Notes under the pieces: generated by a model
What the model saw: the letters and a program-made list of their open reading frames with translations, nothing else
Told to the model about the DNA's origin: nothing
Database searches by the model: none
Translations under genes and position numbers: made by a program
From: Flavobacteriales bacterium
GTDB lineage: Bacteria; Bacteroidota; Bacteroidia; Flavobacteriales_E; Vicingaceae
Assembly: GCA_002706365.1 (NCBI GenBank)
Contig: PALM01000007.1
Span: forward strand, 1 to 55,015
Direction: 5' to 3'
Length of the DNA: 55,015 nucleotides
In this document: positions 26,513 to 36,110 of the stretch, in pieces
Numbering within the stretch: position 1 is the first letter of the stretch
How the letters are laid out: every line of letters begins with the position of its first letter

Positions 26513-27805
26513 ATGGATGCTTCTGGAGATATAGTTGTTGGACTGGATATTGGGACTACCAAGATCGTAGCTATGGTTGGCCGTCGCAATGAGCACGGCA
26601 AGCTAGAAGTCTTGGGTATGGGTCGCGCTGAATCCCTTGGTGTGAGTCGTGGTGTGGTTGCCAATATCGAAAAGACCGTCCAATCCATCAAAACTGCAGT
26701 ATCAGCAGCTGAAGAAAAATCGGGCGTTGATGTTCGAATCGTGAATGTGGGTATTGCTGGTCAGCACATTAAAAGCCTTCAGCATCGAGGAATAAGAGTA
26801 AGGAATACCTTGGAAGATGAGATCGGACAGGAAGATATCGACTTGCTGATCAATGATATGTTCAAATTGGTGACTCTTCCAGGAGAAGAGATCATTGATG
26901 TGTTGCCACAGGAGTTTATTGTAGACAATGAACAAGGCATTAAGGATCCAATTGGTATGTCGGGCATTCGCCTTGAGGCCAATTTTCACATCATAACCGG
27001 TCAGGTAGCAGCTGCTAAGAACATTCACAAATGTGTTCACAAAGCCGATCTAGAGGTTCAGGATGTTATTCTAGAGCCATTGGCTTCATCTGCAGCAGTG
27101 CTCAGTGAAGAGGAGAAGGAAGCGGGTGTTGTGCTAGTAGATATTGGTGGTGGTACCACTGATGTTGCAATTTTCCAGGATGGGATCATCCGTCATACTG
27201 CTGTAATTCCTTTCGGAGGTAATGTGATTACTGAAGATATCAAGGAAGGTTGTAGCATTATCAAGAATCAAGCGGAATTGCTGAAGATCAAATTTGGATC
27301 AGCATTGGCGAATGAGAGTCAGGAGAACGAGATCGTTTCTATACCCGGATTGAGAGGAAGAGAGCCAAAAGAGATCAGTATTAAGAATTTGTCACACATC
27401 ATTCAAGCACGACTGGAAGAGATCATAGAGCATATCTACTATGAGATCAAGAACAGCGGTTATGAGAATAAATTGATCGCCGGTATGGTGATCACTGGTG
27501 GTGGAGCTCAGATGAAGCATATCGGACAGCTATTCGAATATGTAACCGGAATGGATACCAGAATTGGCTATCCGAATGAGTATTTAGCACAGGGAAATTC
27601 TGAAGAGGTCACTTCTCCAATGTATGCCACTGGGGTGGGATTGATCTTGAAAGGATTTGAGAAGATAGATCGACAAAAAGGGAAGTTGGAAGACAATAGT
27701 AGAGCCGAGTCGATCAAAGTAAGACAAGGAGAAAAAACGAAGAAGGGCTTTTTGCAGGAGATAGTTGATAGGAGTAGACAGTTCTTCGAGGAAGACGAAA
27801 GGTAA
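26513..27805 (+). CDS. ftsA: Cell division protein FtsA
   Basis: 430 residues from the ATG at 26513, one base after the ftsQ stop. A TTG at 26477 lies inside ftsQ and would add 12 unrelated residues, so it is not used. FtsA is an actin-like ATPase tethering FtsZ to the membrane: VVGLDIGTTKIVAMVG (phosphate 1), LVDIGGGTTDVAIF (phosphate 2) and GMVITGGGAQMKHIGQL (adenosine). The 1C domain lies between. The C-terminal KKGFLQEIVDRSRQFFEE is a likely amphipathic membrane-targeting helix. Confidence 0.95.
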   Translation: MDASGDIVVGLDIGTTKIVAMVGRRNEHGKLEVLGMGRAESLGVSRGVVANIEKTVQSIKTAVSAAEEKSGVDVRIVNVGIAGQHIKSLQHRGIRVRNTLEDEIGQEDIDLLINDMFKLVTLPGEEIIDVLPQEFIVDNEQGIKDPIGMSGIRLEANFHIITGQVAAAKNIHKCVHKADLEVQDVILEPLASSAAVLSEEEKEAGVVLVDIGGGTTDVAIFQDGIIRHTAVIPFGGNVITEDIKEGCSIIKNQAELLKIKFGSALANESQENEIVSIPGLRGREPKEISIKNLSHIIQARLEEIIEHIYYEIKNSGYENKLIAGMVITGGGAQMKHIGQLFEYVTGMDTRIGYPNEYLAQGNSEEVTSPMYATGVGLILKGFEKIDRQKGKLEDNSRAESIKVRQGEKTKKGFLQEIVDRSRQFFEEDER

Positions 27806-27879
27806 TTAGAACCTAGAATCTAGAGTCTAGAATCTAGACTCTTTCTGGGATAAAATAGAAATTAACAAAAACCAAGAAA
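27806..27879. repeat. TCTAGA-type repeat in the ftsA-ftsZ gap
   Basis: Bases 27810-27841 read as alternating AGAATCTAGA and GTCTAGA units, a self-complementary simple repeat. Similar tracts are at 7969-8000 and 39789-39818 and, more loosely, at 31671-31705. It fills almost the whole gap between ftsA and ftsZ. No promoter or terminator was recognised. Confidence 0.7.
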
Positions 27880-29460
27880 ATGGAATTTGATTTGCCCAAA
27901 GACCAATCATCAATCATCAAAGTCATCGGTGTAGGTGGCGGTGGTAGTAATGCGGTCAACCACATGTACAATCAGGGAATAACGGGTGTAGATTTTGTGA
28001 TCTGCAACACCGACCAGCAAGCGCTGGATATGTCGCCTGTACCAAACAAAATGCAATTGGGCTCTACCCTTACCGAAGGTAGGGGAGCGGGTTCCAATCC
28101 TGAAGTAGGTAAGAATGCCGCCATTGAGAATGTAGATGATCTAAAAGCCCTTCTTGAGAAGAATACGCAGATGGTTTTCATTACAGCTGGTATGGGAGGT
28201 GGAACCGGAACCGGTGCTGCTCCAATTATCGCTAAGACTGCCAGAGAAATGGGCATACTTACAGTAGGTATCGTTACAATTCCATTTTCATTCGAAGGTA
28301 GAAGAAGAAAACTTCAAGCTGATGAAGGACTATCTGCATTGAGAGATAATGTGGATACATTACTCGTGATCTGCAATGATAAGTTGAGAGAGATGCACGG
28401 TAATCTGAAGATCTCAGAAGCTTTTTCAAAGGCAGATGACATCTTAACTGTTGCAGCTAAGGGAATAGCAGAGATCATCACCGTAGCAGGATATATCAAT
28501 GTGGATTTTGAAGATGTGAAAACCGTTATGAAAGATGGTGGTACAGCTATCATGGGATCTGCAGCAGCAGAAGGAGATAGCAGAGCTGTAAAAGCGGTTT
28601 CTTCAGCATTAGCATCGCCGCTATTGAACGATAACGACATTACCGGAGCGAACTATATTCTACTCAATATCACTTCTGGAGAAGAAGAGGTGAGTATGGA
28701 TGAGATCGACGAGATCACTGATTACATCCAGAATGAAGCGGGTAACACCGCAGATATCATTTGGGGTAATGGAGTAGATGAAAGTCTTGGAAATAAGATT
28801 TCTGTGACCATCATTGCAACCGGATTTGGTGCTCAGGAACCTTCGGGATTCCAGATGGAGAAGAAGCCTAAAAAAGTAGTAAGGGATCTAAATGATGAAG
28901 TAAAGACAGAGATCACACAGTCCCCTGAAGGAGAACAAGAGACAAAGAGTGAGGAGCAAGAGGATGTTAACCCTCAAGAGCCGTATTTAAAGACAAAGGA
29001 TGAAACTGAATCAGAGAATCAAGCCAGTTTTGAGTTTGAGATCCGACCTTCCATCCCACAGGATAAAGATCTTGAAAAAGACCCACCTCAAGTAAAGCGA
29101 TTCAATCTAGATGATGAATTGAATAAGGATGATGAGAGTGAGGATGTGCCTTCAGATGAGGAGATCAAGATGCAAAGTAGGGAAGACCATCAGCCTGAGC
29201 GTCAGATGGATGAAGAAGAGCAGATAAAAAAGAGTCAGGATCGCATACTAAAACTCAAAGCTTTGAGTTTAAAGATGAAGAGTCCTGGAGGAATTAACGA
29301 TCTTGAGCAAGAGCCAGCTTACAAGCGAAGAAACATCAAGCTTGAAGATACTCCACACTCATCTGAGTCGAATGTGAGTCGTTACACTCTAGGAGAAGAC
29401 GAGGAAAAAAAAACGACTCTAAAACAGAATAATTCATTTTTACACGATAACGTCGATTAG
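27880..29460 (+). CDS. ftsZ: Cell division GTPase FtsZ
   Basis: A 526-residue tubulin homologue forming the Z ring. The core covers residues 1 to about 320, with GVGGGGSNAVNHM, the tubulin signature GGGTGTGAAP (106-115) and the T7-loop region NVDFEDVKTVM. The remaining 200 residues are a long Glu/Asp/Lys-rich, presumably disordered linker, ending in conserved RYTLGEDEEKK and a C-terminal tail NSFLHDNVD instead of the proteobacterial tail. E. coli FtsZ has 383 residues, so the linker explains the extra length. A strong terminator follows, ending the cluster. Confidence 0.97.
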   Translation: MEFDLPKDQSSIIKVIGVGGGGSNAVNHMYNQGITGVDFVICNTDQQALDMSPVPNKMQLGSTLTEGRGAGSNPEVGKNAAIENVDDLKALLEKNTQMVFITAGMGGGTGTGAAPIIAKTAREMGILTVGIVTIPFSFEGRRRKLQADEGLSALRDNVDTLLVICNDKLREMHGNLKISEAFSKADDILTVAAKGIAEIITVAGYINVDFEDVKTVMKDGGTAIMGSAAAEGDSRAVKAVSSALASPLLNDNDITGANYILLNITSGEEEVSMDEIDEITDYIQNEAGNTADIIWGNGVDESLGNKISVTIIATGFGAQEPSGFQMEKKPKKVVRDLNDEVKTEITQSPEGEQETKSEEQEDVNPQEPYLKTKDETESENQASFEFEIRPSIPQDKDLEKDPPQVKRFNLDDELNKDDESEDVPSDEEIKMQSREDHQPERQMDEEEQIKKSQDRILKLKALSLKMKSPGGINDLEQEPAYKRRNIKLEDTPHSSESNVSRYTLGEDEEKKTTLKQNNSFLHDNVD

Positions 29461-29486
29461 TGTCAATTGGTTAGTAGTAGTCGACT

Positions 29487-29520
29487 AAAGGGGGAAGCAG
29501 AGATGCTTCCCTTTTTTTTT
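29487..29520 (+). terminator. Intrinsic terminator of the dcw cluster
   Basis: GGGAAGCA (29492-29499) pairs with TGCTTCCC (29504-29511) over a GAGA tetraloop, followed by nine T residues. It lies 26 bases past the ftsZ stop. Confidence 0.9.
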
Positions 29521-29732
29521 TGAAGATCGAGGATCGAAGACTGGAGTTAGGATTTAATTGCCCTCCGTGTTCTCTGCTTTGCCCTTCGTAGCTGTCACAT
29601 CGAGCGGAGTCGAGATGCAAGCGTAGAAGGTTGCCTGCTCTGAGGTACCTTGTGAGCCAACTAAGTAAAAAGCTTTCAATAATTCCCATTTCTTACTAAA
29701 TTGAACCTCAATTAATTGCTAATCAATACTAA
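29521..29732. repeat. Intergenic dispersed repeats after ftsZ
   Basis: Bases 29521-29545 are a GATCGAGGATCGAAGA-type repeat, 29560-29590 a CCTCCGTGTTCTCTG-type repeat (compare 53620-53650), and 29600-29622 a CATCGAGCGGAGTCGAGATG element related to 35086-35130 inside a gene. No gene seen. Confidence 0.55.
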
Positions 29733-29978
29733 ATGGAAATCATCGACCAAAATCCAAGACCAATCTCAACCACCGACTGGTTCATCACAATACTCATTGC
29801 TTCAATTCCTATAGTAGGCTTCATTATGCTCTTTGTATGGGCATTTGGAAGCGAAACCAAGCCCTCAAAAGCCAATTGGGCCAAGGCTACCTTATTATGG
29901 TATCTAGTAGGGATAGGGTTGTTTATAATGGCACTTTCTCTAGGGGCATTTGCATCTCTCATAAGTATGGCACAGTAA
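29733..29978 (+). CDS. Small two-helix membrane protein
   Basis: 81 residues. Short polar N-terminus (MEIIDQNPRPISTTDW), membrane helix at about 17-40 (ITILIASIPIVGFIMLFVWAFG), a charged loop SETKPSKANWAKA, and a second helix at about 53-76. The IPIVG-F-WAFG and KANWAKA features recur in small Bacteroidota membrane proteins as I recall. The minus-strand frame in the same DNA is a shadow. Function unknown. It is 78 bases upstream of the YqeY-like gene on the same strand, so possibly co-transcribed. Confidence 0.75.
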   Translation: MEIIDQNPRPISTTDWFITILIASIPIVGFIMLFVWAFGSETKPSKANWAKATLLWYLVGIGLFIMALSLGAFASLISMAQ

Positions 29979-30056
29979 GTAGATTATTTGTTAGTCATTT
30001 CACGAACAGCTCACTAACTTTACTGTTGGACTTTTAAACCAGAAAAAGAAAACGAA

Positions 30057-30506
30057 ATGAGTTTAGCCGATCAAATCAATGAGGACATCAAGTCCGCCAT
30101 GAAGGAGAAGAATAAGCCCAAATTAGAGGCTTTAAGAGCTATTAAGGCGCAGCTTCTACTTGCAGCTACAGAGAAGGGCGCGGGTGAAAGTAATGAAGCA
30201 GCAGAAGTAAAAATGATTCAAAAACTTGTGAAGCAAAGAAGAGACGCTGCAGATATTTACATTAAGGAGAAACGTGATGATCTGGCAGCTGAGGAGCTTG
30301 AACAGGTGACTATCATAGAGAATTATTTGCCCGAGCAAATGACCGAACAGCAGATTCGTTCAGAGGTAGATGCCATCATCAAAGCTACCGGAGCTTCTTC
30401 TATGAAAGATATGGGCAAGGTAATGGGGCAAGCAAATGCTAAGATGGCTGGTAAGGCCGATGGGAAGCTGATTGCGGATCTAGTGAAAAAGGCCCTGGCT
30501 GGTTGA
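30057..30506 (+). CDS. GatB/YqeY domain protein
   Basis: A 149-residue stand-alone YqeY protein, similar to the tRNA-binding tail domain of GatB. Typical features are MSLADQINEDIKSAMKEKNKPKLEALRAIKAQLL at the N-terminus, KMIQKLVKQRRDAADIY, EQVTIIENYLPEQMTEQQI and the C-terminal GKVMGQANAKMAGKADGKLIADLVKKAL. Cytoplasmic; proposed to relate to tRNA amidation or aminoacylation, but the role of stand-alone YqeY proteins is not settled. Length is typical. Confidence 0.93.
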   Translation: MSLADQINEDIKSAMKEKNKPKLEALRAIKAQLLLAATEKGAGESNEAAEVKMIQKLVKQRRDAADIYIKEKRDDLAAEELEQVTIIENYLPEQMTEQQIRSEVDAIIKATGASSMKDMGKVMGQANAKMAGKADGKLIADLVKKALAG

Positions 30507-30669
30507 TTTTTGGACACTGAGAACACTGAGAAGGCACAGAGAGAATGATTAATGTGTGAATGATTCATTCATAATTCACATATTGAAAATTGAAAATTCA
30601 GACTTAGTCCTTAAACCTTCGACCTTCTTCCTTAATCTTTTATCCTCAAACTGTATTAAACCCTATCAG

Positions 30670-31263
30670 ATGAAAAATATCAAACAATTCTTATTCATTC
30701 TATCAGCCATTACATTCCTATCTGCCTGTACCATGGTGAAGCACAGTCCGTCTGCAAGCTTCCAGAAGGTAAAGTACAATCCTCACCTTAAACTGGCTAA
30801 GAAAGAGAGTGAATCAATAAATAGAGGAGATGAGATCAAGCTCAATAAGGTAGCAATTGATCAGCAAGAGGAGGAGCTTGCAGAAAACACAACTAAGACT
30901 TCAACAGTTCATAGCCAAAGCATAGATGCGGAAAAGGAGTTGGCTTCTGTTAGAAAGAAAGCTACATCAGTAACAGCTAAACAAAGTGAAGCCAATTCTA
31001 ATATAAGTGAAGAAAAGGCTGCTAAACCTAGTTTTAATCTATCCCCGCGGCCTGAAGCTCCGAAAGCAGCAGTTAATAATGTATTAGAGCCATTGGCAGC
31101 TGCATCTGATGATCAAATCCTTGATTTGATATACATCATCCTAATTATCCTCTTAGTCTTGATCGTGGTTGGATTAATCATAGATCTATCTGGTGGCTTA
31201 CTAGGAACTTTGATAGCAATTCTATTGATCTTATTGATCTTGCATTTGATGGGAGTGATTTAG
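30670..31263 (+). CDS. Predicted lipoprotein with C-terminal hydrophobic hairpin
   Basis: 197 residues from the ATG at 30670, chosen because it begins a signal peptide with lipobox (FLSAC, Cys19). An upstream ATG at 30556 would add 38 residues encoded by repeat-like DNA. After the lipidated Cys comes a polar, probably disordered region of about 120 residues rich in Lys/Glu/Ser. The last 48 residues are two hydrophobic stretches (LIYIILIILLVLIVVGLII and GTLIAILLILLILHLMGVI) around a glycine turn. Combining a lipid anchor with a membrane hairpin is odd. Function unknown. Confidence 0.7.
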   Translation: MKNIKQFLFILSAITFLSACTMVKHSPSASFQKVKYNPHLKLAKKESESINRGDEIKLNKVAIDQQEEELAENTTKTSTVHSQSIDAEKELASVRKKATSVTAKQSEANSNISEEKAAKPSFNLSPRPEAPKAAVNNVLEPLAAASDDQILDLIYIILIILLVLIVVGLIIDLSGGLLGTLIAILLILLILHLMGVI

Positions 31264-31785
31264 CAGAATTAAAAACATTGCGACCATTGTAATACCAACC
31301 GAAGCTTTAGCGTAGGTTGGCAGTTAAGGCGAATGGGGTTCAATTACGAATCGACAGCTCTGGTTTTTGAATGGATTTAGGATGAGAATTTTGGTAGTGC
31401 TTTTTTACCACAAAAGCTTCTCTCTTTGTTCGAAGCTTCGCAAAGAAGGCGCAAAGGTCGCGGAGACATTCGAATCCAATAAAACCTTGATATTGCCACA
31501 TATCACCGCAAGAACATCCGCTTTAACCACGGAGCCTCGACTCTGTCGAGGCAGCACAAAGGAGGCACAGAAGTCCGCCAGCTGGGCGCCTACGCTAAAG
31601 CGTCTGCGGCAGCGTGCGGACTAGTACGGCGGCAATTGATTCCCAAGTTGATTTCTTAACAGTATAGTAAAGTCTGGTTTCTGGACTCTGGACTCTGGAA
31701 TCTCCAGTTAAAGGCGGAAAAAGTAGCTATCTGCTATGATCCTATAAGCCTTACTTCAAGCTCCATACTCCGAACTGCCGAATGG
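31264..31785. repeat. Intergenic region composed of dispersed repeats
   Basis: No credible gene. Pieces recognised: CCAACCGAAGCTTTAGCG (31297-31314) with its echo ACGCTAAAGCG near 31591; a CCACGGAGCCTCGAC / GTCGAGGC hairpin at about 31527-31552; CACAAAGGAGGCACAGAAG (31555-31573); and TGGTTTCTGGACTCTGGACT (31674-31693), matched near 53730. An 85-residue plus-strand frame at 31367-31624 runs through these repeats and is not supported. Confidence 0.6.
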
Positions 31786-31787
31786 CA

Positions 31788-31828
31788 AAAAAAAAGCCGA
31801 AGGGAACTTAATCCTCTTCGGCTTCTTT
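31788..31828 (-). terminator. Intrinsic terminator of groES-groL
   Basis: Read on the minus strand, AAGCCGAAGAGG pairs with CTTCGGCTT (31796-31824 region), followed by a run of eight or more T. It lies directly after the groL stop. Confidence 0.85.
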
Positions 31829-31847
31829 ATGACTGTAAGTGAAACAA

Positions 31848-33515
<1,668 letters not shown>

Positions 33516-33533
33516 TTAATGTTTGATTGTGAT

Positions 33534-33809
33534 TTAAACGATGGCTAGGATGTCAGACTCACGCATGATGAGATAGTCATTGCCTTCGATGTTCAATTCA
33601 GTTCCTGAATACTTACCATAAAGTACCTCGTCGCCAACTTTAACTGTCATTGGCTCATCTGGCTTGCCATTACCTACGGCAACGATCTTTCCTTTTTGAG
33701 GCTTCTCTTTAGCGGTATCCGGGATGATAATTCCCCCGGCAGTTTTTTCTTCAGCAGCAGCTGGTTCTACCAACACTCTATCTGCTAAGGGTTTTATTTT
33801 TACTGACAT
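33534..33809 (-). CDS. groES: 10 kDa co-chaperonin GroES
   Basis: A 91-residue GroEL lid: [33 protein letters not shown] includes the mobile loop that docks onto Gro[36 protein letters not shown] completes the fold. It precedes groL on the same strand. The 188 bases up to secG hold a secG terminator, so groES-groL should start from its own promoter there; no exact TAnnTTTG was seen. Confidence 0.97.
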   Translation of the reverse strand: MSVKIKPLADRVLVEPAAAEEKTAGGIIIPDTAKEKPQKGKIVAVGNGKPDEPMTVKVGDEVLYGKYSGTELNIEGNDYLIMRESDILAIV

Positions 33810-33945
33810 GGTTTTTTATTTTAAGATTTAAAAATATGCTATGTTCGATGCCTGCTGCATGTCAGATTCTATGCCAAAGCAAATAGCTGCATAAAATCAC
33901 TGGAATTGGGTTAAAAATGGCAGATTAGCTGAGTTTAGAGCAAAA

Positions 33946-33977
33946 AAAATGTCAGCCTTTCTGACAGACTGACATTT
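33946..33977 (-). terminator. Terminator of secG
   Basis: On the minus strand AAATGTCAG pairs with CTGACATTT around an inner TCTGTCAGAAAGG loop, followed by a run of eight T. It separates secG from groES. Confidence 0.75.
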
Positions 33978-33997
33978 ACACAATTCTTTAGCTGATC

Positions 33998-34381
33998 TTA
34001 ATCTTCCTCTCCGTCGCCTTCAGGAAGCAATGGATCTGCACCAGCAGGACCACCTTCAGTTGGAACGCCCTCCTGAATCATAGGAGCTTGATTCTGTGGA
34101 ATCACTGTTTGATTAGCCTCATCTTGAAGTTCAGACTGATTGCTGATCACTTCAGTAGAAACACCACCGATCAATGAAGAAGAGATCACAGAAAGTACTA
34201 GAAGAGCAATTCCCAAGGTCCAGGTAGCTTTCTCTAGAAAATCTGTGGTTTTGCGAACACCCATTACTTGGTTAGAGGCTGAAAAGTTTGAAGCCAATCC
34301 ACCTTTCGGGTTTTGTACTAGGATAACCATAACCAACAAAATGGCTACGATAAAGATCAGTACGGATATGAAAGTAAACAT
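33998..34381 (-). CDS. secG: Preprotein translocase subunit SecG
   Basis: A 127-residue SecYEG partner. Two membrane helices: about 2-23 (FISVLIFIVAILLVMVILVQ) followed by NPKGGLASNFSASNQVMGVRKTTDFLEKATW, the diagnostic SecG loop, then about 54-74. The C-terminal 50 residues are acidic and Pro/Gln/Gly-rich (PLLPEGDGEED end), an extension common in Bacteroidota. It starts six bases after the stop of the TPR gene, so both are probably one transcript that ends at the terminator near 33.96 kb. Confidence 0.94.
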   Translation of the reverse strand: MFTFISVLIFIVAILLVMVILVQNPKGGLASNFSASNQVMGVRKTTDFLEKATWTLGIALLVLSVISSSLIGGVSTEVISNQSELQDEANQTVIPQNQAPMIQEGVPTEGGPAGADPLLPEGDGEED

Positions 34382-34387
34382 CTTAAC

Positions 34388-35599
34388 TTATGATTTTAGT
34401 TTTTTCTTAACCGCTTTTATGCGGCCTGCAAAATAAACCCTTTTTTCGGGAAATTTCAACCTTAATTTTTCATATGCCTTAATGGCTTTTTCGAACTTCC
34501 CTTGATCTTCAAAAACTTTAGCCAAAGTCTCTGTCACCAGATCCTCAGATTCTGTCACAGATAATCTTGCCATCTTCTCAGCCGAATAGAACTCGGCCTT
34601 TTCCTGAATCTCATTAACTTGTTTGGAGATGGATTTCAAGATTTCTTTAGGTTCGGTACTCTTTGAACCAAAACTTCCTCCGTCTTCGTCTTCTTCCTCG
34701 TCATGGGGGCTGTAATGTTTTAACCAATCGGAGAATGAATGGGGTTGGGCTTCATCGAAGTTCTCCGCTGGCGCTTCGATTGGGTCCGAGTCCGTCCTTC
34801 GGCTGCGCTCAGGAACCGAGGATTGAGTCCGGTCATTCTCGTCATTGATTCCAATTTCAGATTTCTGATTTCCGATTTCTGATTTGTGAACACCTGTTTC
34901 CAACTCATCAACAATACTATTCCCAATCGCTGCACTTAGGATCTGTTGGTCTAAGAATTCTTGGTCTGCTTTGGCCTGTTCATCGAGCTCGATCTGTGAG
35001 CTCTCGCTCTCCGAAATCGGAGATTGAGGATCGGAGATCGGGACATTTTCGTCAATGATGCCAGTTTCTGTTTTTTGTTCTGTCACATCGAGTCCTTCGG
35101 CTTCGCTCAGGATAAACTCAGTCGAGATGTCAGATTTGTTATCTTCCTCTTGCTCGGCACTCAAGCTGTTGCTGTCCAGCTTCTGGCTTCCGGCTTCCGG
35201 CTTCCCAGTTGCTGAGGCCGAAGGTCGAAGACCGGGGTCGGCATTTTCGTCAATGATGACAGTATCTGAATTCTGAACATCGGAACTATGACTATCTGTA
35301 CTCTGAATCTCGTCTTCGTCATCCGTCCTCGTCGTGACATAACCTCCGTCTTCGATCTCCGTCTTCGATCCTAAGTACAGTAGATCATGAAGCTTCTTCC
35401 GATCTCCCGCATAGGCAGCCGTAAGTCTCAATTGCTTTTCGAAATTGAGGTTCTCGGTTTCGAAGAAAGCTTTGGTGAGAAGTAGCTGCGCGGAAGTGAA
35501 GAATGGATATTCCGAAATGAGGTCTTGCAGATCGTTGATCTGATCTTTCTGCAAGCGCTCTGGTGATTCTATGAGTTGATTTAGTTCGGAAGTCCGCAT
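34388..35599 (-). CDS. TPR-containing protein with repeat-derived middle region
   Basis: 403 residues. The N-terminus (about 1-90: QLIESPERLQKDQINDLQDLISEYPFFTSAQLLLTKAFFE) and the C-terminus (about 285-403, with a TPR-like LAKVFEDQGKFEKAIKAYEKLRLKFPEKRVYFAGRIK) look like a normal Bacteroidota protein found upstream of secG. The middle (about 95-280) is low-complexity and is largely encoded by dispersed repeats that elsewhere lie between genes: residues near VPERSRRTDSDP, KSEIGNQKSEIG (239-250), SEAEGLDVTEQ and PGLRPSASATGKPEAGSQ. The frame stays open through all of them. Function unknown; probably protein-protein interaction. Confidence 0.82.
   Translation of the reverse strand: MRTSELNQLIESPERLQKDQINDLQDLISEYPFFTSAQLLLTKAFFETENLNFEKQLRLTAAYAGDRKKLHDLLYLGSKTEIEDGGYVTTRTDDEDEIQSTDSHSSDVQNSDTVIIDENADPGLRPSASATGKPEAGSQKLDSNSLSAEQEEDNKSDISTEFILSEAEGLDVTEQKTETGIIDENVPISDPQSPISESESSQIELDEQAKADQEFLDQQILSAAIGNSIVDELETGVHKSEIGNQKSEIGINDENDRTQSSVPERSRRTDSDPIEAPAENFDEAQPHSFSDWLKHYSPHDEEEDEDGGSFGSKSTEPKEILKSISKQVNEIQEKAEFYSAEKMARLSVTESEDLVTETLAKVFEDQGKFEKAIKAYEKLRLKFPEKRVYFAGRIKAVKKKLKS
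34783..34836 (-). repeat. 50-bp dispersed module inside the TPR gene
   Basis: Near-identical to 1315-1364 (same orientation) and 14536-14588 (inverted), including GTCCTTCGGCTGCGCTCAGG. In this gene it encodes the VPERSRRTDSDP part. Confidence 0.85.
34852..34885 (-). repeat. KSEIGNQK-encoding repeat inside the TPR gene
   Basis: On the coding strand AAATCAGAAATCGGAAATCA then GAAATCTGAA, encoding KSEIGNQKSE from residue 239, in the same frame as the copies in sppA and the ABC-F gene. Confidence 0.85.
35083..35245 (-). repeat. Further dispersed-repeat segments inside the TPR gene
   Basis: Bases 35085-35132 (CATCGAGTCCTTCGGCTTCG, then CTCAGGATAAACTCAGTCGAGATG) resemble the intergenic 29600-29622 element and encode the SEAEGL part. 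Bases 35178-35245 carry tandem GGCTTCC units and GGCCGAAGGTCGAAGACC and encode the PGLRPSASATGKPEAGSQK part. Confidence 0.6.
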
Positions 35600-36110
35600 A
35601 CGACAAATTTATCAATCTTTAAATCTATAAATATTCAATTGAGATATTAGAGTTTAGATATTAGATTTTAGACTTGGACTTATGCTTTACAACTTTACTT
35701 TTATTTTCAAAGTTCAGTCTGCGATATAATTTCACCATTACCATTCTCCTTCAAGCTATTACACAAGGGTTCTCGAAGGTTCCTGCCTTCGGAAAGCAGT
35801 CGCAAAAGGTTCACGAAGCAGGATCTGCGTGATCAACGAAAAAATCAGCGTGATCTGCGGGAAACAATATAAGCAGGTGTTTTATTCCGCAGACCTGCCT
35901 GCCTGCCGGCAGGTTTCGCTGCCGACTATCCCTCGATACAATCCCATTAGCTTGTCGAGTGTTTCCGATGAAATCGGAAATGTATCGAGACATGCGGGAT
36001 CACTCGGGAGCCGTCGGGGCAAGCGAGTCCTTTTAGAGTTTAGCAAAGTGTATCTCGTATCCAAATTTCGGACTCGGTCCTCGGCCATCGGACTTATTCG
36101 GCTTGCCGAA
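35600..36110. repeat. Long repeat-filled gap between lptE and the TPR gene
   Basis: No gene is seen. Bases 35645-35675 are TTAGATATTAGA-like simple repeat. Bases 35750-35818 repeat 291-359. Bases 35895-35912 are the palindromic CCTGCCTGCCGGCAGG type. Bases 35930-36008 are the third copy of the hairpin repeat seen at 7611-7686 (CCTCGATACAATCCCAT to GGGATCACTCGGG, inner TTTCCGAT/ATCGGAAA). Bases 36067-36095 have a GGACTCGGTCCTCGG motif. The gap splits genes that are adjacent on one strand. Confidence 0.7.

Noticed and set aside
31367-31624. Plus-strand reading frame of 85 residues
   Set aside because: Runs through several repeat families found in other gaps; no conserved pattern.
33810-33945. 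CIRCE/HrcA operator upstream of groES
   Set aside because: No TTAGCACTC/GAGTGCTAA inverted repeat is present, and no exact -7 element was found either.
34388-35599. Treating the TPR gene as a pseudogene or assembly chimera
   Set aside because: The frame is open end to end and both termini look normal; repeats in frame do not by themselves show decay.
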